A stretch of DNA of 64,000 nt, from NCBI RefSeq assembly GCF_030373185.1, contig NZ_JAUCZH010000007.1, positions 62,001 through 126,000 of the forward strand, given 5' to 3'. The position numbers and the translations under genes were made by a program. The notes under the pieces are model-generated. The model made no database searches. It was given only the letters and a program-made list of their open reading frames with translations, and had not been told where the DNA came from. This document shows positions 19,695 to 31,377 of the stretch, piece after piece. The stretch's first letter is position 1. The number at the start of each line of letters is the position of its first letter. The DNA comes from Tabrizicola sp. (GTDB lineage Bacteria; Pseudomonadota; Alphaproteobacteria; Rhodobacterales; Rhodobacteraceae).

Positions 19695-20891
19695 TCACAG
19701 AAAACTCCGCCCTGGTCCCTGTGACGCCACCCCCAGATGCGCAGCCACCGAGGCCCCCACATCCACGAACCCCCGCAAGCCCACGTCGCGCCGACCGGCC
19801 CCCCAGCCAACCACCGGCACCCTCTCGCGTGTATGTTCCGTGCCACGAAAGGTCGGATCGTTGCCATGATCCGCGGTGAAGATCGCAAGATCGCCGGGCC
19901 GCAACGTGGCAAGGAACCGGGGGATAGCAGCGTCGAACCATTCCAGCGCGCGGGCATATCCAGCCACGTCGCGGGGATGGCCATAAAGGCTGTCGAATTC
20001 CACGAAGTTCGCAAAGGTCAAGGAACCGGGCTCTGCTTCGGCTCCCAGCCCCAGCAGGTGTTCGAAAAGGTCAGCATCGCTTTTGCCTTTGTGCAGCTTG
20101 CTGATCCCACGCATGGAAAAGATGTCGCCGATCTTGCCCACCGCATGCGTCATCCGGCCTGCGTCTTGCGCCCAATCGAGCAAGGTCGGCGCGGGTGGCG
20201 CTATGGCGAAATCCTTGCGGTTCGCGGTGCGCCTGAAATCATCGCAGGTTCCGGTGAAAGGCCGCGCGATGACCCGGCCAACTTTCCTTGCATGCAAGCT
20301 GGGCGCCAGATCGGCGCAAAGTTTCAGCAGACGTTCCAGCCCGAACGCCTCTTCATGCGCAGCAATCTGAAAGACGCTGTCGGCGCTGGTGTAACAGATC
20401 GGCCAGCCGGTCCGCAGGTGTTCTTCGCAATGGTCGGCGATGATCGGCACGCCCGAGGCGTGGCAGTTGCCAAGGATGCCGTCTGTCCCGGCAAGACGGC
20501 AGACTTCGGCCACCAGATCAGGTGGAAATGCGGGCGTGGTGGTCGGGAAATAGGTCCAGTCCCATGGCACCGGCACACCCGCGAGTTCCCAATGCCCCGA
20601 TGGCGTATCCTTGCCCCGGCTGATTTCCGTGGCGGCTCCCCAAAGGCCCTCTGGCACCGCATCGAGCCCCGGCACGTCGGCCCCCGAGGCCAGCCGGATC
20701 GCCGCCCCCAGCCCCAGCCGGTCAAGGTTCGGCAGCTTCAGAAACCCGGACCGCCCAGCATCGGCCTGCCCCATGGCACAGGCTTGGGCGATATGGGCCA
20801 GCGTGTTGGCACCTTCGTCGCCAAAGTCCGCAGCGTCGGGCGCACCGCCGCAGCCTACCGAATCCAACACGATCAGAAACGCGCGGGGCAT
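19695..20891 (-). CDS. deoB: Phosphopentomutase
   Basis: MPRAFLIVLDSVGCGGAPDAADFGDEGANTL; TADHGNDPTFRGTEHTRERVPVV. Confidence 0.96.
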   Translation of the reverse strand: MPRAFLIVLDSVGCGGAPDAADFGDEGANTLAHIAQACAMGQADAGRSGFLKLPNLDRLGLGAAIRLASGADVPGLDAVPEGLWGAATEISRGKDTPSGHWELAGVPVPWDWTYFPTTTPAFPPDLVAEVCRLAGTDGILGNCHASGVPIIADHCEEHLRTGWPICYTSADSVFQIAAHEEAFGLERLLKLCADLAPSLHARKVGRVIARPFTGTCDDFRRTANRKDFAIAPPAPTLLDWAQDAGRMTHAVGKIGDIFSMRGISKLHKGKSDADLFEHLLGLGAEAEPGSLTFANFVEFDSLYGHPRDVAGYARALEWFDAAIPRFLATLRPGDLAIFTADHGNDPTFRGTEHTRERVPVVGWGAGRRDVGLRGFVDVGASVAAHLGVASQGPGRSFL

Positions 20892-22201
20892 CAGGCGATC
20901 CTTTTCTGGATCAGGGCAGGTTCTTCGGGCATGTCGTCAGCAATCACATAGGCCGCCTGAACCGCCCTGACCGCCGCCCGCGCCGCGTCTTCCGTGGCGG
21001 CGTGGACCATGGCCAGCGGCACCCCTGCCCCCGCCTCTTCACTAATTCCGGCAAGGTCGGACAGGCCGACAGACGGGTTCACCCGGTCACCCTCGCGCAG
21101 GCGCCCGCCCCCCAGATGCACGACCGCGAGGCCCAATGCCTCGCCGTCAATCCGGGCAACGAAACCATCCGCCAGCGCCGGCACTTCCAGCACCACCGGG
21201 GCCGACGGCAGCCGGTCCGGCCAGCGTTCCACAAAATCGGCAGGCCCGCCCTGCGCTGCGACCATCCGGCCGAAAATCTCGGCAGCGGCACCTGATTGCA
21301 GGGCTTCGGCAATGCGACCTTCACCGTCCGCGGGGTCCGCCGCCAGCCCGGCCAAGGCCAGAGCCTCACCGCCCAAGGCCACCGTCAGATCCCAAAGTGC
21401 CGTGTTGACGGAGGTGCCGGTCAGCGTCTCCATCACCTCGATCACCTCAAGCGCGTTGCCCGCTGCGGTGGCCAAGGGTTGCGACATGTCGGTGATCAGC
21501 GCGCTGGTCATGCAGCCCGCCCCTTGCGCCGTCGCCACCAGCGCGCGGGCCAGGGCCTCGGCCCGTTCGGGCGTTTTCATGAAGGCACCGGACCCGCATT
21601 TCACATCCAGCACCAAGGCCTCCAGCCCCGCAGCCAGCTTCTTTGACAGGATCGAGGCGGTGATCAGGTCGATACTCTCCACCGTCCCCGACACATCGCG
21701 GATCGCGTAAAGCCGCCGGTCAGCGGGGGCGAGGTCGGCGCTGGCGGCAACGATGGCGCATTTCACCTCGGCCATCTGCTTGCGCAGCGCATCTTCCGTC
21801 AGCCCGGTGCGAAAGCCCGGGATCGCCTCCAGCTTGTCCAGCGTGCCGCCGGTATGGCCAAGGCCGCGCCCCGAGACCATCGGCACATAGGCCCCGCAGG
21901 CCACCAGCGCGGGTGCCAGCAAAAGCGAGGTGCAATCCCCGATCCCGCCCGTGGAATGCTTGTCCGCCACCGGGCCGGGCAAGTCCCACGCCATCACCTT
22001 GCCGCTGTCTCGCATCCCACGCGTCAGGGCGACGCGGCCTTCCTCGTTCAGCCCCTTCAAAAGCACCGCCATTGCAAAGGCCCCGGCCTGCGCATCGGTC
22101 ACCGCGCCCGAGGCAAGGCCTGCTGCAAACCAGCGCAACTCATCGCGTGAAGGCTGCCCCCCGTCGCGGACCCGGGCGATTATGCTTCGCGCGTCGGTCA
22201 T
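20891..22201 (-). CDS. deoA: Thymidine phosphorylase
   Basis: DKHSTGGIGDCTSLLLAPALVACGAYVPMVSGRGLGHTGGTLDKLE. Confidence 0.96.
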   Translation of the reverse strand: MTDARSIIARVRDGGQPSRDELRWFAAGLASGAVTDAQAGAFAMAVLLKGLNEEGRVALTRGMRDSGKVMAWDLPGPVADKHSTGGIGDCTSLLLAPALVACGAYVPMVSGRGLGHTGGTLDKLEAIPGFRTGLTEDALRKQMAEVKCAIVAASADLAPADRRLYAIRDVSGTVESIDLITASILSKKLAAGLEALVLDVKCGSGAFMKTPERAEALARALVATAQGAGCMTSALITDMSQPLATAAGNALEVIEVMETLTGTSVNTALWDLTVALGGEALALAGLAADPADGEGRIAEALQSGAAAEIFGRMVAAQGGPADFVERWPDRLPSAPVVLEVPALADGFVARIDGEALGLAVVHLGGGRLREGDRVNPSVGLSDLAGISEEAGAGVPLAMVHAATEDAARAAVRAVQAAYVIADDMPEEPALIQKRIA

Positions 22202-22590
22202 GTCCGGTCCATATGCGCGGCGGTAAAGACGCCGGGCAGAAGGTCGGCCACGGTCATGACCTTTTGCTTGCCATCAATGGTGCATAGGGTGACGCGCACA
22301 TCCTGTGCTGCAAATTCCGCGATCTTCTGGCGGCAGCCACCGCAGGGGGGCACAGGGTCAGGACTGTCGGCAATCACCAGAACCTCGGCGATTGCCGTAT
22401 CCCCCGCCGCGATCATCGCTGCAATCGCACCGGCTTCGGCGCAGGTGCCTTCGGGGTAGGCCACGTTTTCCACGTTGCACCCCACATGCACCGTTCCAAT
22501 GGTGGACCGCAGGGCCGCCCCCACCTTGAACCGCGAGTAGGGCGCATAGGCCCGTTCTCTGACCGCCGTCGCCGCCTGCAAAAGCGCCAT
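22198..22590 (-). CDS. cdd: Cytidine deaminase
   Basis: AYAPYSRFKVGAALR, CAEAGAI, PDPVPPCGGCRQKIAEF zinc motif. Confidence 0.95.
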   Translation of the reverse strand: MALLQAATAVRERAYAPYSRFKVGAALRSTIGTVHVGCNVENVAYPEGTCAEAGAIAAMIAAGDTAIAEVLVIADSPDPVPPCGGCRQKIAEFAAQDVRVTLCTIDGKQKVMTVADLLPGVFTAAHMDRT

Positions 22591-22600
22591 GCCACTCTCC

Positions 22601-22616
22601 CTGACCATTTGGTCAG
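22601..22616. promoter_or_regulatory. Candidate operator of the cdd-deoA-deoB-add-upp operon
   Basis: CTGACCA-tt-TGGTCAG perfect palindrome directly upstream of the cdd RBS (GGAGAG). Confidence 0.55.
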
Positions 22617-22650
22617 AGTGTGGGCCGTGCGCGGCGTTTCTGCAAGCGGA

Positions 22651-23751
22651 TCAAAGCACCCGGGTCGGCGGATTGCCGGGCAGCGTCACTTCCAGAAGCT
22701 CAAGGTCAGGCGTGGCGTCGCTGTAGCGGGTGGCCATCCCCGGCGGGATCACAAAAGCATCGCCGGGCGACAGGCGGTAAGGGTCTTTGCCTTCGCCTTC
22801 CAGCGTCATGCCACCAGACATCACGAAGCTGAACAGGATATCGCCGTCATGCACCGTCCATGGCGCGGGGCCAGTGGGTCGCGCCACCATGACCGAGGCA
22901 ACCCCGCGCGTGTTCGCGTTGATCGATGTATCCCGCGCCTTGAACCCCGGAATGCGGAACGGGTGGAACAGCCCCTGCGCGCCGATATCATGCACGAAGC
23001 GCTGGCCGTCCCATTCCCGGTCGGGGCGGAAATGCGGGGTGGGCAGCGTCATCTCATGGTCGATCTCGGTCACATGTTCGGCCGGAACGCCGATTTCCAC
23101 CACCTGCACGCCTTCGGAATGCAGCACCTTGTGGCGGATGCCGGGTGGCTGGATGAAACAGTCGCCCGCATGGATGCGGCGCACATCGCCTTGATCTTCA
23201 TAAAGAACATCCACCCAACCGGCGACGCAGAAGATCAGCTGGAACCCGACCTTGTGGAAATGCACCATGTCCGGCACCGGGCCATCCGGCACGCGGATAT
23301 GGCTTGCGATCATCGCGCCACCAAGGCGGGTGGGGATCAGATCCCGATACTCCATCCCGGCGCGACCGATCACCCAAGGGGCCTGATCGGCAAGGCGGCG
23401 GACGACGAAGGCATGTTCGGTCTTTGGCAGGACAAGGGGCGGGTTCAGTTCGTCAATCTCGACCCGGGTGCCGTTGGGGGCGGTCAGAACGCGCTGGCCA
23501 TCGGCAAAGCCTTCGGGGTCTTCGGTCAGGATACGGATCGTGCCTGGGGCCTCTTTCGCGCCCTTCTCGATCCGCAGCCGCAGGCCGTGGCCGGACAGCA
23601 CCGCCACCTCGGGGTTATCCGCTGGATAGATCATGTCCAGCCTCATCTTCAGTGTCCTGGTAAAGAACGGCAGATCGTCGCGCAGCTCGTTCGTCGGCAG
23701 ACGCAGTTCGGCGCGTGTTTCAATCTGTGTTTCTGGCCGTGTTTCTGGCAT
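22651..23751 (-). CDS. Bicupin, homogentisate 1,2-dioxygenase-like protein
   Basis: Two cupin regions (HFHKVGFQLIFCVAGWVDV...HAGDCFIQPPGIRHKV; WTVHDGDILFSFVMSGGMTLE...PGDAFVIPPGMATRYSD). Confidence 0.75.
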   Translation of the reverse strand: MPETRPETQIETRAELRLPTNELRDDLPFFTRTLKMRLDMIYPADNPEVAVLSGHGLRLRIEKGAKEAPGTIRILTEDPEGFADGQRVLTAPNGTRVEIDELNPPLVLPKTEHAFVVRRLADQAPWVIGRAGMEYRDLIPTRLGGAMIASHIRVPDGPVPDMVHFHKVGFQLIFCVAGWVDVLYEDQGDVRRIHAGDCFIQPPGIRHKVLHSEGVQVVEIGVPAEHVTEIDHEMTLPTPHFRPDREWDGQRFVHDIGAQGLFHPFRIPGFKARDTSINANTRGVASVMVARPTGPAPWTVHDGDILFSFVMSGGMTLEGEGKDPYRLSPGDAFVIPPGMATRYSDATPDLELLEVTLPGNPPTRVL

Positions 23752-23849
23752 GGCATTCCCCGTGCTATGTCGGCATGGTGATCGGCACCGCAACGATTTG
23801 CAAGCTGCGCAGGAAACGGCTTCAATCGATGCAGCATTGGCAGGGCAAG

Positions 23850-23877
23850 AAAACTGGTTTAACCCTAAACCAGTTTT
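23850..23877. promoter_or_regulatory. 28-nt inverted repeat upstream of maeB
   Basis: AAAACTGGTTTA-accc-TAAACCAGTTTT, perfect 12-bp arms, immediately 5' of the maeB RBS. Confidence 0.7.
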
Positions 23878-23890
23878 TCGGGAGGGGTAG

Positions 23891-26170
<2,280 letters not shown>

Positions 26171-26208
26171 AATCAGCGGGGGTGGTCCACACCGCCGCCC
26201 CCGTGCAG

Positions 26209-26297
26209 TTTGCAAACCGGGGCTGTTTCCAAGCCCCGGCAGGTGTCCATCGTCAACTTTGCAAATACTGACGGCCGCAAAGGGCAAATTCTGCAAA
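26209..26297. promoter_or_regulatory. Cluster of TTTGCAAA-type motifs upstream of propionyl-CoA synthetase
   Basis: TTTGCAAA at 26209-26216 and 26258-26265, TCTGCAAA at 26290-26297, extra GCAAA at 26277 and 26284. Confidence 0.6.
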
Positions 26298-26392
26298 TAT
26301 TCCCTCCGGCGTTTCCGGTAACAGCGTTGCGCGATTGCAGTATCCTGCCGTAACAACGCTGTCAGGGAGACCGGCTGTCGGGGGAGGACGCG

Positions 26393-28285
26393 ATGACTTA
26401 TGCGCAGATGTACGGGCAATGGCGGGACGATCCCGAAGGCTTCTGGCTTGCCGCCGCCGGTGCGATCGACTGGGTGAAACCGCCCACCCAGGCCCTGAAC
26501 TCCAGTCGCGCGCCCTTGTATGAATGGTTCACCGACGCCACAGTCAACACCTGCTGGAACGCGGTGGACCGCCATGTCGAAGCAGGTCGCGGCGCGCAAG
26601 CCGCGATCATCCATGACAGCCCCGTCACCGGCACCAAGCACGTCATCACCTACGCCGAGTTGCAGGACCGCGTGTCCCGCCTTGCCGGGGCGCTGAAGGC
26701 AAGGGGCGTTGCCAAGGGTGACCGGGTGATCATCTACATGCCCATGGTTCCCGAGGCGCTGGAGGCGATGCTGGCCTGCGCCCGGCTTGGCGCGATCCAT
26801 TCGGTCGTGTTCGGCGGCTTTGCGGCCAGCGAACTTGCCGTGCGGATCGACGACTGCACACCCAAAGCGATCATCGCCGCCTCTTGCGGGATCGAGCCGA
26901 ACCGCGTCGTTCACTACAAACCCCTGCTTGACGCTGCCATCGACATGGCCAGCCACAAACCCGACTTCTGCGTGATCTTTCAGCGCGAGCAAGAGGTCGC
27001 CAAGCTGATCCCGGGCCGCGATCTGTCGTGGCATGAATTCCAGTTTGGCGTCGAAACCGCCGAATGCACCCCCGTCGAGGGCAATCATCCGGCCTATATC
27101 CTTTACACCTCCGGCACCACCGGCGCGCCCAAGGGCGTCGTGCGCCCCACCGCCGGGCATCTGGTGGCGCTCAACTGGACCATGCGCGCGATCTACAACT
27201 GCGGCATTGGCGATGTGTTCTGGGCGGCGTCCGACGTGGGTTGGGTCGTTGGTCACAGCTACATCTGCTATGCGCCGCTGATCGCCGGCTGCACCACGGT
27301 GGTCTATGAAGGCAAACCCGTCGGCACCCCCGACGCCGCCGCCTTCTGGCGCGTGATCTCGGAACATAATGTCCGCAGCTTCTTTACCGCCCCCACCGCC
27401 CTGCGGGCGATCAAGCGTGATGACCCCGAAGGCAAGCTGGTCAGCCGCCACCCGATGCCAAACCTGCAAGCCCTTTTCCTTGCCGGTGAACGCGCCGACC
27501 CCGACACGATCGAATGGGCGCAACGGCACCTGAACGTGCCGGTCATCGACCACTGGTGGCAGACCGAGACCGGCTATGCCATCGCCGCCAACCCATTGGG
27601 CATCGAACAGCTTCCGGTCAAGATCGGTTCCCCCTCGGTCCCCATGCCCGGATTTGACGTGCAGGTTCTGGACGAGGGCGGCCATCCGGTTTCCCCCGGC
27701 ACTCTGGGTGCCATCGCCATCAAGCTGCCCCTGCCCCCCGGCACCCTGCCAACCTTGTGGAACGCCGAGGACCGCTTCATCAAGAGCTACCTTAGCCATT
27801 TCCCCGGCTATTACGAGACGGGCGATGCAGGCTACGTTGATGCGGACGGCTACCTTTACATCATGGCGCGCACCGATGACGTGATCAACGTCGCCGGACA
27901 CCGGCTGTCCACCGGTGCCATGGAAGAGGTGCTGGCGGGTCACAAGGACGTGGCCGAATGTGCGGTGATCGGGGTGGCCGATGCGCTCAAGGGCCAGTCG
28001 CCCTTGGGGTTCTTGTGCCTCAACAAGGGATCGGGTCGCGACCATGCCGATGTGGTGCGCGAATGCGTGGCCCTGATGCGCGAAAAGATCGGCCCTGTCG
28101 CCGACTTCAAGCGCGCCGTGGTGGTGGACCGGTTGCCCAAGACCCGGTCCGGCAAGATCCTGCGCGGCACCATGGTCAAGATCGCCGACAACCAGCCATG
28201 GAAGATGCCTGCCACGATCGACGACCCTGCCATTCTGGATGAAATCACCGAGGCGCTGCAAAGCCTTGGTCTGGCGCAAAGCTGA
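26393..28285 (+). CDS. prpE: Propionyl-CoA synthetase (PrpE-type acyl-CoA synthetase)
   Basis: MTYAQMYGQWRDDPEGFWLAAAGAIDWVKPPTQAL; YTSGTTGAPKGVVRP; KTRSGKILRGTM. Confidence 0.9.
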   Translation: MTYAQMYGQWRDDPEGFWLAAAGAIDWVKPPTQALNSSRAPLYEWFTDATVNTCWNAVDRHVEAGRGAQAAIIHDSPVTGTKHVITYAELQDRVSRLAGALKARGVAKGDRVIIYMPMVPEALEAMLACARLGAIHSVVFGGFAASELAVRIDDCTPKAIIAASCGIEPNRVVHYKPLLDAAIDMASHKPDFCVIFQREQEVAKLIPGRDLSWHEFQFGVETAECTPVEGNHPAYILYTSGTTGAPKGVVRPTAGHLVALNWTMRAIYNCGIGDVFWAASDVGWVVGHSYICYAPLIAGCTTVVYEGKPVGTPDAAAFWRVISEHNVRSFFTAPTALRAIKRDDPEGKLVSRHPMPNLQALFLAGERADPDTIEWAQRHLNVPVIDHWWQTETGYAIAANPLGIEQLPVKIGSPSVPMPGFDVQVLDEGGHPVSPGTLGAIAIKLPLPPGTLPTLWNAEDRFIKSYLSHFPGYYETGDAGYVDADGYLYIMARTDDVINVAGHRLSTGAMEEVLAGHKDVAECAVIGVADALKGQSPLGFLCLNKGSGRDHADVVRECVALMREKIGPVADFKRAVVVDRLPKTRSGKILRGTMVKIADNQPWKMPATIDDPAILDEITEALQSLGLAQS

Positions 28286-28401
28286 ATTGGATCAGAACTC
28301 ACCGGACACTGGACAGAAGGCCCCGTCTGCGGCAATCATTGCATTATGCAAAGGGCTTTCGCATTTCGCATGACGGACCGGCAAGGCTGCGGGGTGGCCT
28401 C

Positions 28402-28917
28402 ATGACGTCCGATCCTCGCTCCATTGCCTTGGCTGACCTGCGCAAGGCGATCCTGGCGCTTGCCCCACGGCTGCAAGGCACCGATGACCTGGCAGATCTT
28501 TCCCAGTTGCAGGCTGCGACCGACCGTCTTTCCCAAAGGGCAAGGCCTGCCGCCTCGGGCCTGCGCGACTATGACCCACAGCGCTTTCAGCGTCTGCTTG
28601 AACTGACCGGTCCAAGGATGGCCGGCACCTTGCTGGCCCATCTTGTTGACGACCTTTCCAACTGCCGCACCATCATGCTGGCCGGGGCAGACCCCGCCGA
28701 CTGGACCGCTCTGCGTGAAGGCACGCATGTTCTTATCTCGCTTGCGGGTTCGGTCGGGGCGCTTTCGTTGCAAGCTCTGGCCGAAACGCTGAATGCTGCC
28801 GCGCACAGACAGGACAGCAGCACCGTGAAGGCGCTTGTGCCTGACCTTCTGGCGGAACTTGAAGCACTTATCGACCTTGTCCGCGCCACCCCTGCACCTG
28901 CGAAGATCAGATCATGA
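28402..28917 (+). CDS. Hpt domain-containing phosphotransfer protein
   Basis: Helical protein with THVLISLAGSVGALSLQALAETL, an Hpt-like His motif; ATGA overlap with downstream response regulator. Confidence 0.7.
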   Translation: MTSDPRSIALADLRKAILALAPRLQGTDDLADLSQLQAATDRLSQRARPAASGLRDYDPQRFQRLLELTGPRMAGTLLAHLVDDLSNCRTIMLAGADPADWTALREGTHVLISLAGSVGALSLQALAETLNAAAHRQDSSTVKALVPDLLAELEALIDLVRATPAPAKIRS

Positions 28918-30335
28918 GATCACCCGGCAGCGCACGCACCCCGCTTTTGCTGATCGAGGATACGATTTCCTTGCAGATGGTCTATCGCTCGATCCTGTCT
29001 TCGGCCGGGTTTCGCGTTTCCGTCGCCGGGTCGGCTGCAGAGGGGCTGGCCCAGTTTCAGGCCCTGAAACCTGCGGTGGTGCTACTGGACCTGATCCTGC
29101 CAGATCGGGACGGGCTGGACCTGATGCAGGAATTCCTGACCCAGCAACCCGACACCGCCGTGATCGCCATAACCGCAAACGGTTCGGTCAACCGGGCGGT
29201 TGAGGCGATGCGTGCCGGTGCGCATGACTTTCTGGTCAAGCCGTTTGACGAGAACCGCTTTCTCAGCGCGGTCCAGAATGCCCTTGCCGAAAGGTCGGCT
29301 CGCCAGACCGAATCCCAGTCGGTAGCCGCGCTCTCGGAACGCCCGGCTTTGGCCGACACTTCTGGCTTCATCGGATCATCCGAAGCGATGCGTCGAATTC
29401 ATGGCACCATCGCCTCGGTCGCGCGGTCGATGGCCACCGTCTTCATTACCGGCGAAAGCGGCACCGGCAAGGAGTTGTGCGCCCTTGCCGTGCACGCCAA
29501 TTCTGCCCGCGCCTCTGGCCCCTTCATCGCGCTGAACTGCGGCGCCATCCCGCAAGATCTGCTGGAATCCGAAGTTTTCGGCCATATGAAGGGCAGCTTC
29601 ACCGGCGCAATCTCGGACAAGCCCGGCGCAGCCACAGCGGCGGATGGCGGGACGCTTTTCCTTGACGAGATCTGCGAGATGGCCCCGGCGCTGCAAACCA
29701 AGCTGCTGCGGTTCCTCCAGACCTCGACCGTTCAACCCGTTGGCGCCACCCGGCCCAAGAAGGTCAATGTGCGTATCGTATGCGCCACCAACCGCGATCC
29801 ACTGGATGCGGTCCGTCGCGGTCATTTTCGTGAAGACCTGTACTACCGGCTGTTTGTCGTTCCGATCCACATGCCGCCCCTGCGCGACCGGGGTGAGGAC
29901 GTGATCGAAATTGCGGAAGCCGCCCTGCAACGCTTTGCCGAGGAAGAGGGCCGGGCGTTCCACGGTCTTGACCCCACTGTCCGGGCAATGTTGCCGCGTC
30001 TGCCATGGCCGGGAAATGTTCGCCAGCTTCTGAACGTCATTCGCAACGTGGTGGTTCTGAACGATGGCGGCTGGGTCACGCAGCAGATGTTGCCACCGGG
30101 TGTGGCCAGCGAGCCTGTCGAACGGCAGACCTCTGGCACAGAAGCTGCCGCAGCGCCTGGCGCCGGGCAATTGGAAAGCCTGATCGGCCTGACCCTTGCC
30201 GAAGCAGAACGCCAGTTGATCGAGGCAACTCTGGCGCATCACGCAGGGTCCGTCCCGCGCGCGGCGCGGGTTCTGGATGTGTCTCCCTCAACGCTCTATC
30301 GCAAGATCGAAGGCTGGAAAGCCCGGACTGGATAA
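28914..30335 (+). CDS. Sigma54-dependent response regulator (LuxO/NtrC-like)
   Basis: REC (LLDLILPDRDGLDL), AAA+ (GESGTGKELCA, GSFTGA, GGTLFLDEICEM), Fis-type HTH (RAARVLDVSPSTLYRKI). Confidence 0.92.
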   Translation: MRSPGSARTPLLLIEDTISLQMVYRSILSSAGFRVSVAGSAAEGLAQFQALKPAVVLLDLILPDRDGLDLMQEFLTQQPDTAVIAITANGSVNRAVEAMRAGAHDFLVKPFDENRFLSAVQNALAERSARQTESQSVAALSERPALADTSGFIGSSEAMRRIHGTIASVARSMATVFITGESGTGKELCALAVHANSARASGPFIALNCGAIPQDLLESEVFGHMKGSFTGAISDKPGAATAADGGTLFLDEICEMAPALQTKLLRFLQTSTVQPVGATRPKKVNVRIVCATNRDPLDAVRRGHFREDLYYRLFVVPIHMPPLRDRGEDVIEIAEAALQRFAEEEGRAFHGLDPTVRAMLPRLPWPGNVRQLLNVIRNVVVLNDGGWVTQQMLPPGVASEPVERQTSGTEAAAAPGAGQLESLIGLTLAEAERQLIEATLAHHAGSVPRAARVLDVSPSTLYRKIEGWKARTG

Positions 30336-30382
30336 CGCCGCAGCCCTTGTCGGCACCCGCTTTCCGCCGCCGCCGCTTTCCC

Positions 30383-31141
30383 TCAGGTGAACTGCTCGCC
30401 GATCAGCCGTTCTTCCAGCCCATGCCCGGGGTCAAACATCAGCCGGTGCGTGACCGAAGGTTCAGACCGAACCTCGACGCTGATCACATCGCGGACCGAT
30501 GACCGGCTGTCGGCATCCGCCATCACCGGGCGTTTCGCGGCCTCCAGCACTTCGAAGCGCACGACAGCAGCACTGGGCAAAAGCGCCCCCCGCCAACGCC
30601 GGGGCCGGAACGCAGACATCGCGGTCAGTGCCAGAACATCAGACCCGATCGGCAGGATCGGCCCATGCGCCGAATAGTTGTAGGCCGTGGAACCGGCAGG
30701 TGTCGCCACCAGCGCACCGTCACAAACCAGTTCGTCCAGCCGTTCCCGGCCGTCGATGAAGACCCGCAGTTTCGCCGCCTGCGGCCCCTGCCGCAACAGC
30801 GACACCTCGTTGATCGCCAAGGCCTCGGTCACCTTGCCGCGCGTGTTTTCCGCCCGCATCGACAAGGGGTGGATCACAGTTTCCTCTGCCGCGGCCAGCC
30901 GTGCCGGCAGGTCTTCGGCCGCATAGGCGTTCATCAGAAAACCGATCGTGCCGCAGTTCATGCCATAGACCGGCAACCCCCGGCCCTGCGCCGCGTGCAG
31001 CGTCTGCAACATGAAGCCGTCACCGCCAAGTGCCACGATCACCTCGGCCGTGCGGGCGTCGGCCTGCCCATAGGCTGCCGTCAGCGCAGCATAGGCCGCA
31101 ATCGCCGCCGGAGCCTTGCTGGCTGTGAACCTGATGCGCAC
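30383..31141 (-). CDS. nadK: NAD kinase
   Basis: IVALGGDGFMLQTLH, YGMNCGTIGFLMN, DGALVATPAGSTAYNYSAHGPILP. Confidence 0.95.
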   Translation of the reverse strand: MRIRFTASKAPAAIAAYAALTAAYGQADARTAEVIVALGGDGFMLQTLHAAQGRGLPVYGMNCGTIGFLMNAYAAEDLPARLAAAEETVIHPLSMRAENTRGKVTEALAINEVSLLRQGPQAAKLRVFIDGRERLDELVCDGALVATPAGSTAYNYSAHGPILPIGSDVLALTAMSAFRPRRWRGALLPSAAVVRFEVLEAAKRPVMADADSRSSVRDVISVEVRSEPSVTHRLMFDPGHGLEERLIGEQFT

Positions 31142-31377
31142 GCTTGTGTTCCCCCGGCAAATCTACTGCCATGCCCAGTCTTGGCCGGGTAAGGTGGCGA
31201 ACTCAAGCCCTCCTCCCCGTTCGCCTCGGTCCTCGTCCGGCTTCGCCTTGCCCTGCGACCCTTTTGCCGGGGTAAGAATATTTCGCCTGATCTGCGCAGG
31301 ATGTCGCTTTCTTGCCTTTTCGACAGGCAACCCGTGCTCTAAATAGCCGTCACATCCATCGCCGAGAGGTCCACAGC

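Noticed and set aside
22486-23781. 431-aa plus-strand ORF
   Set aside because: Antisense to the bicupin gene; no domain signal.
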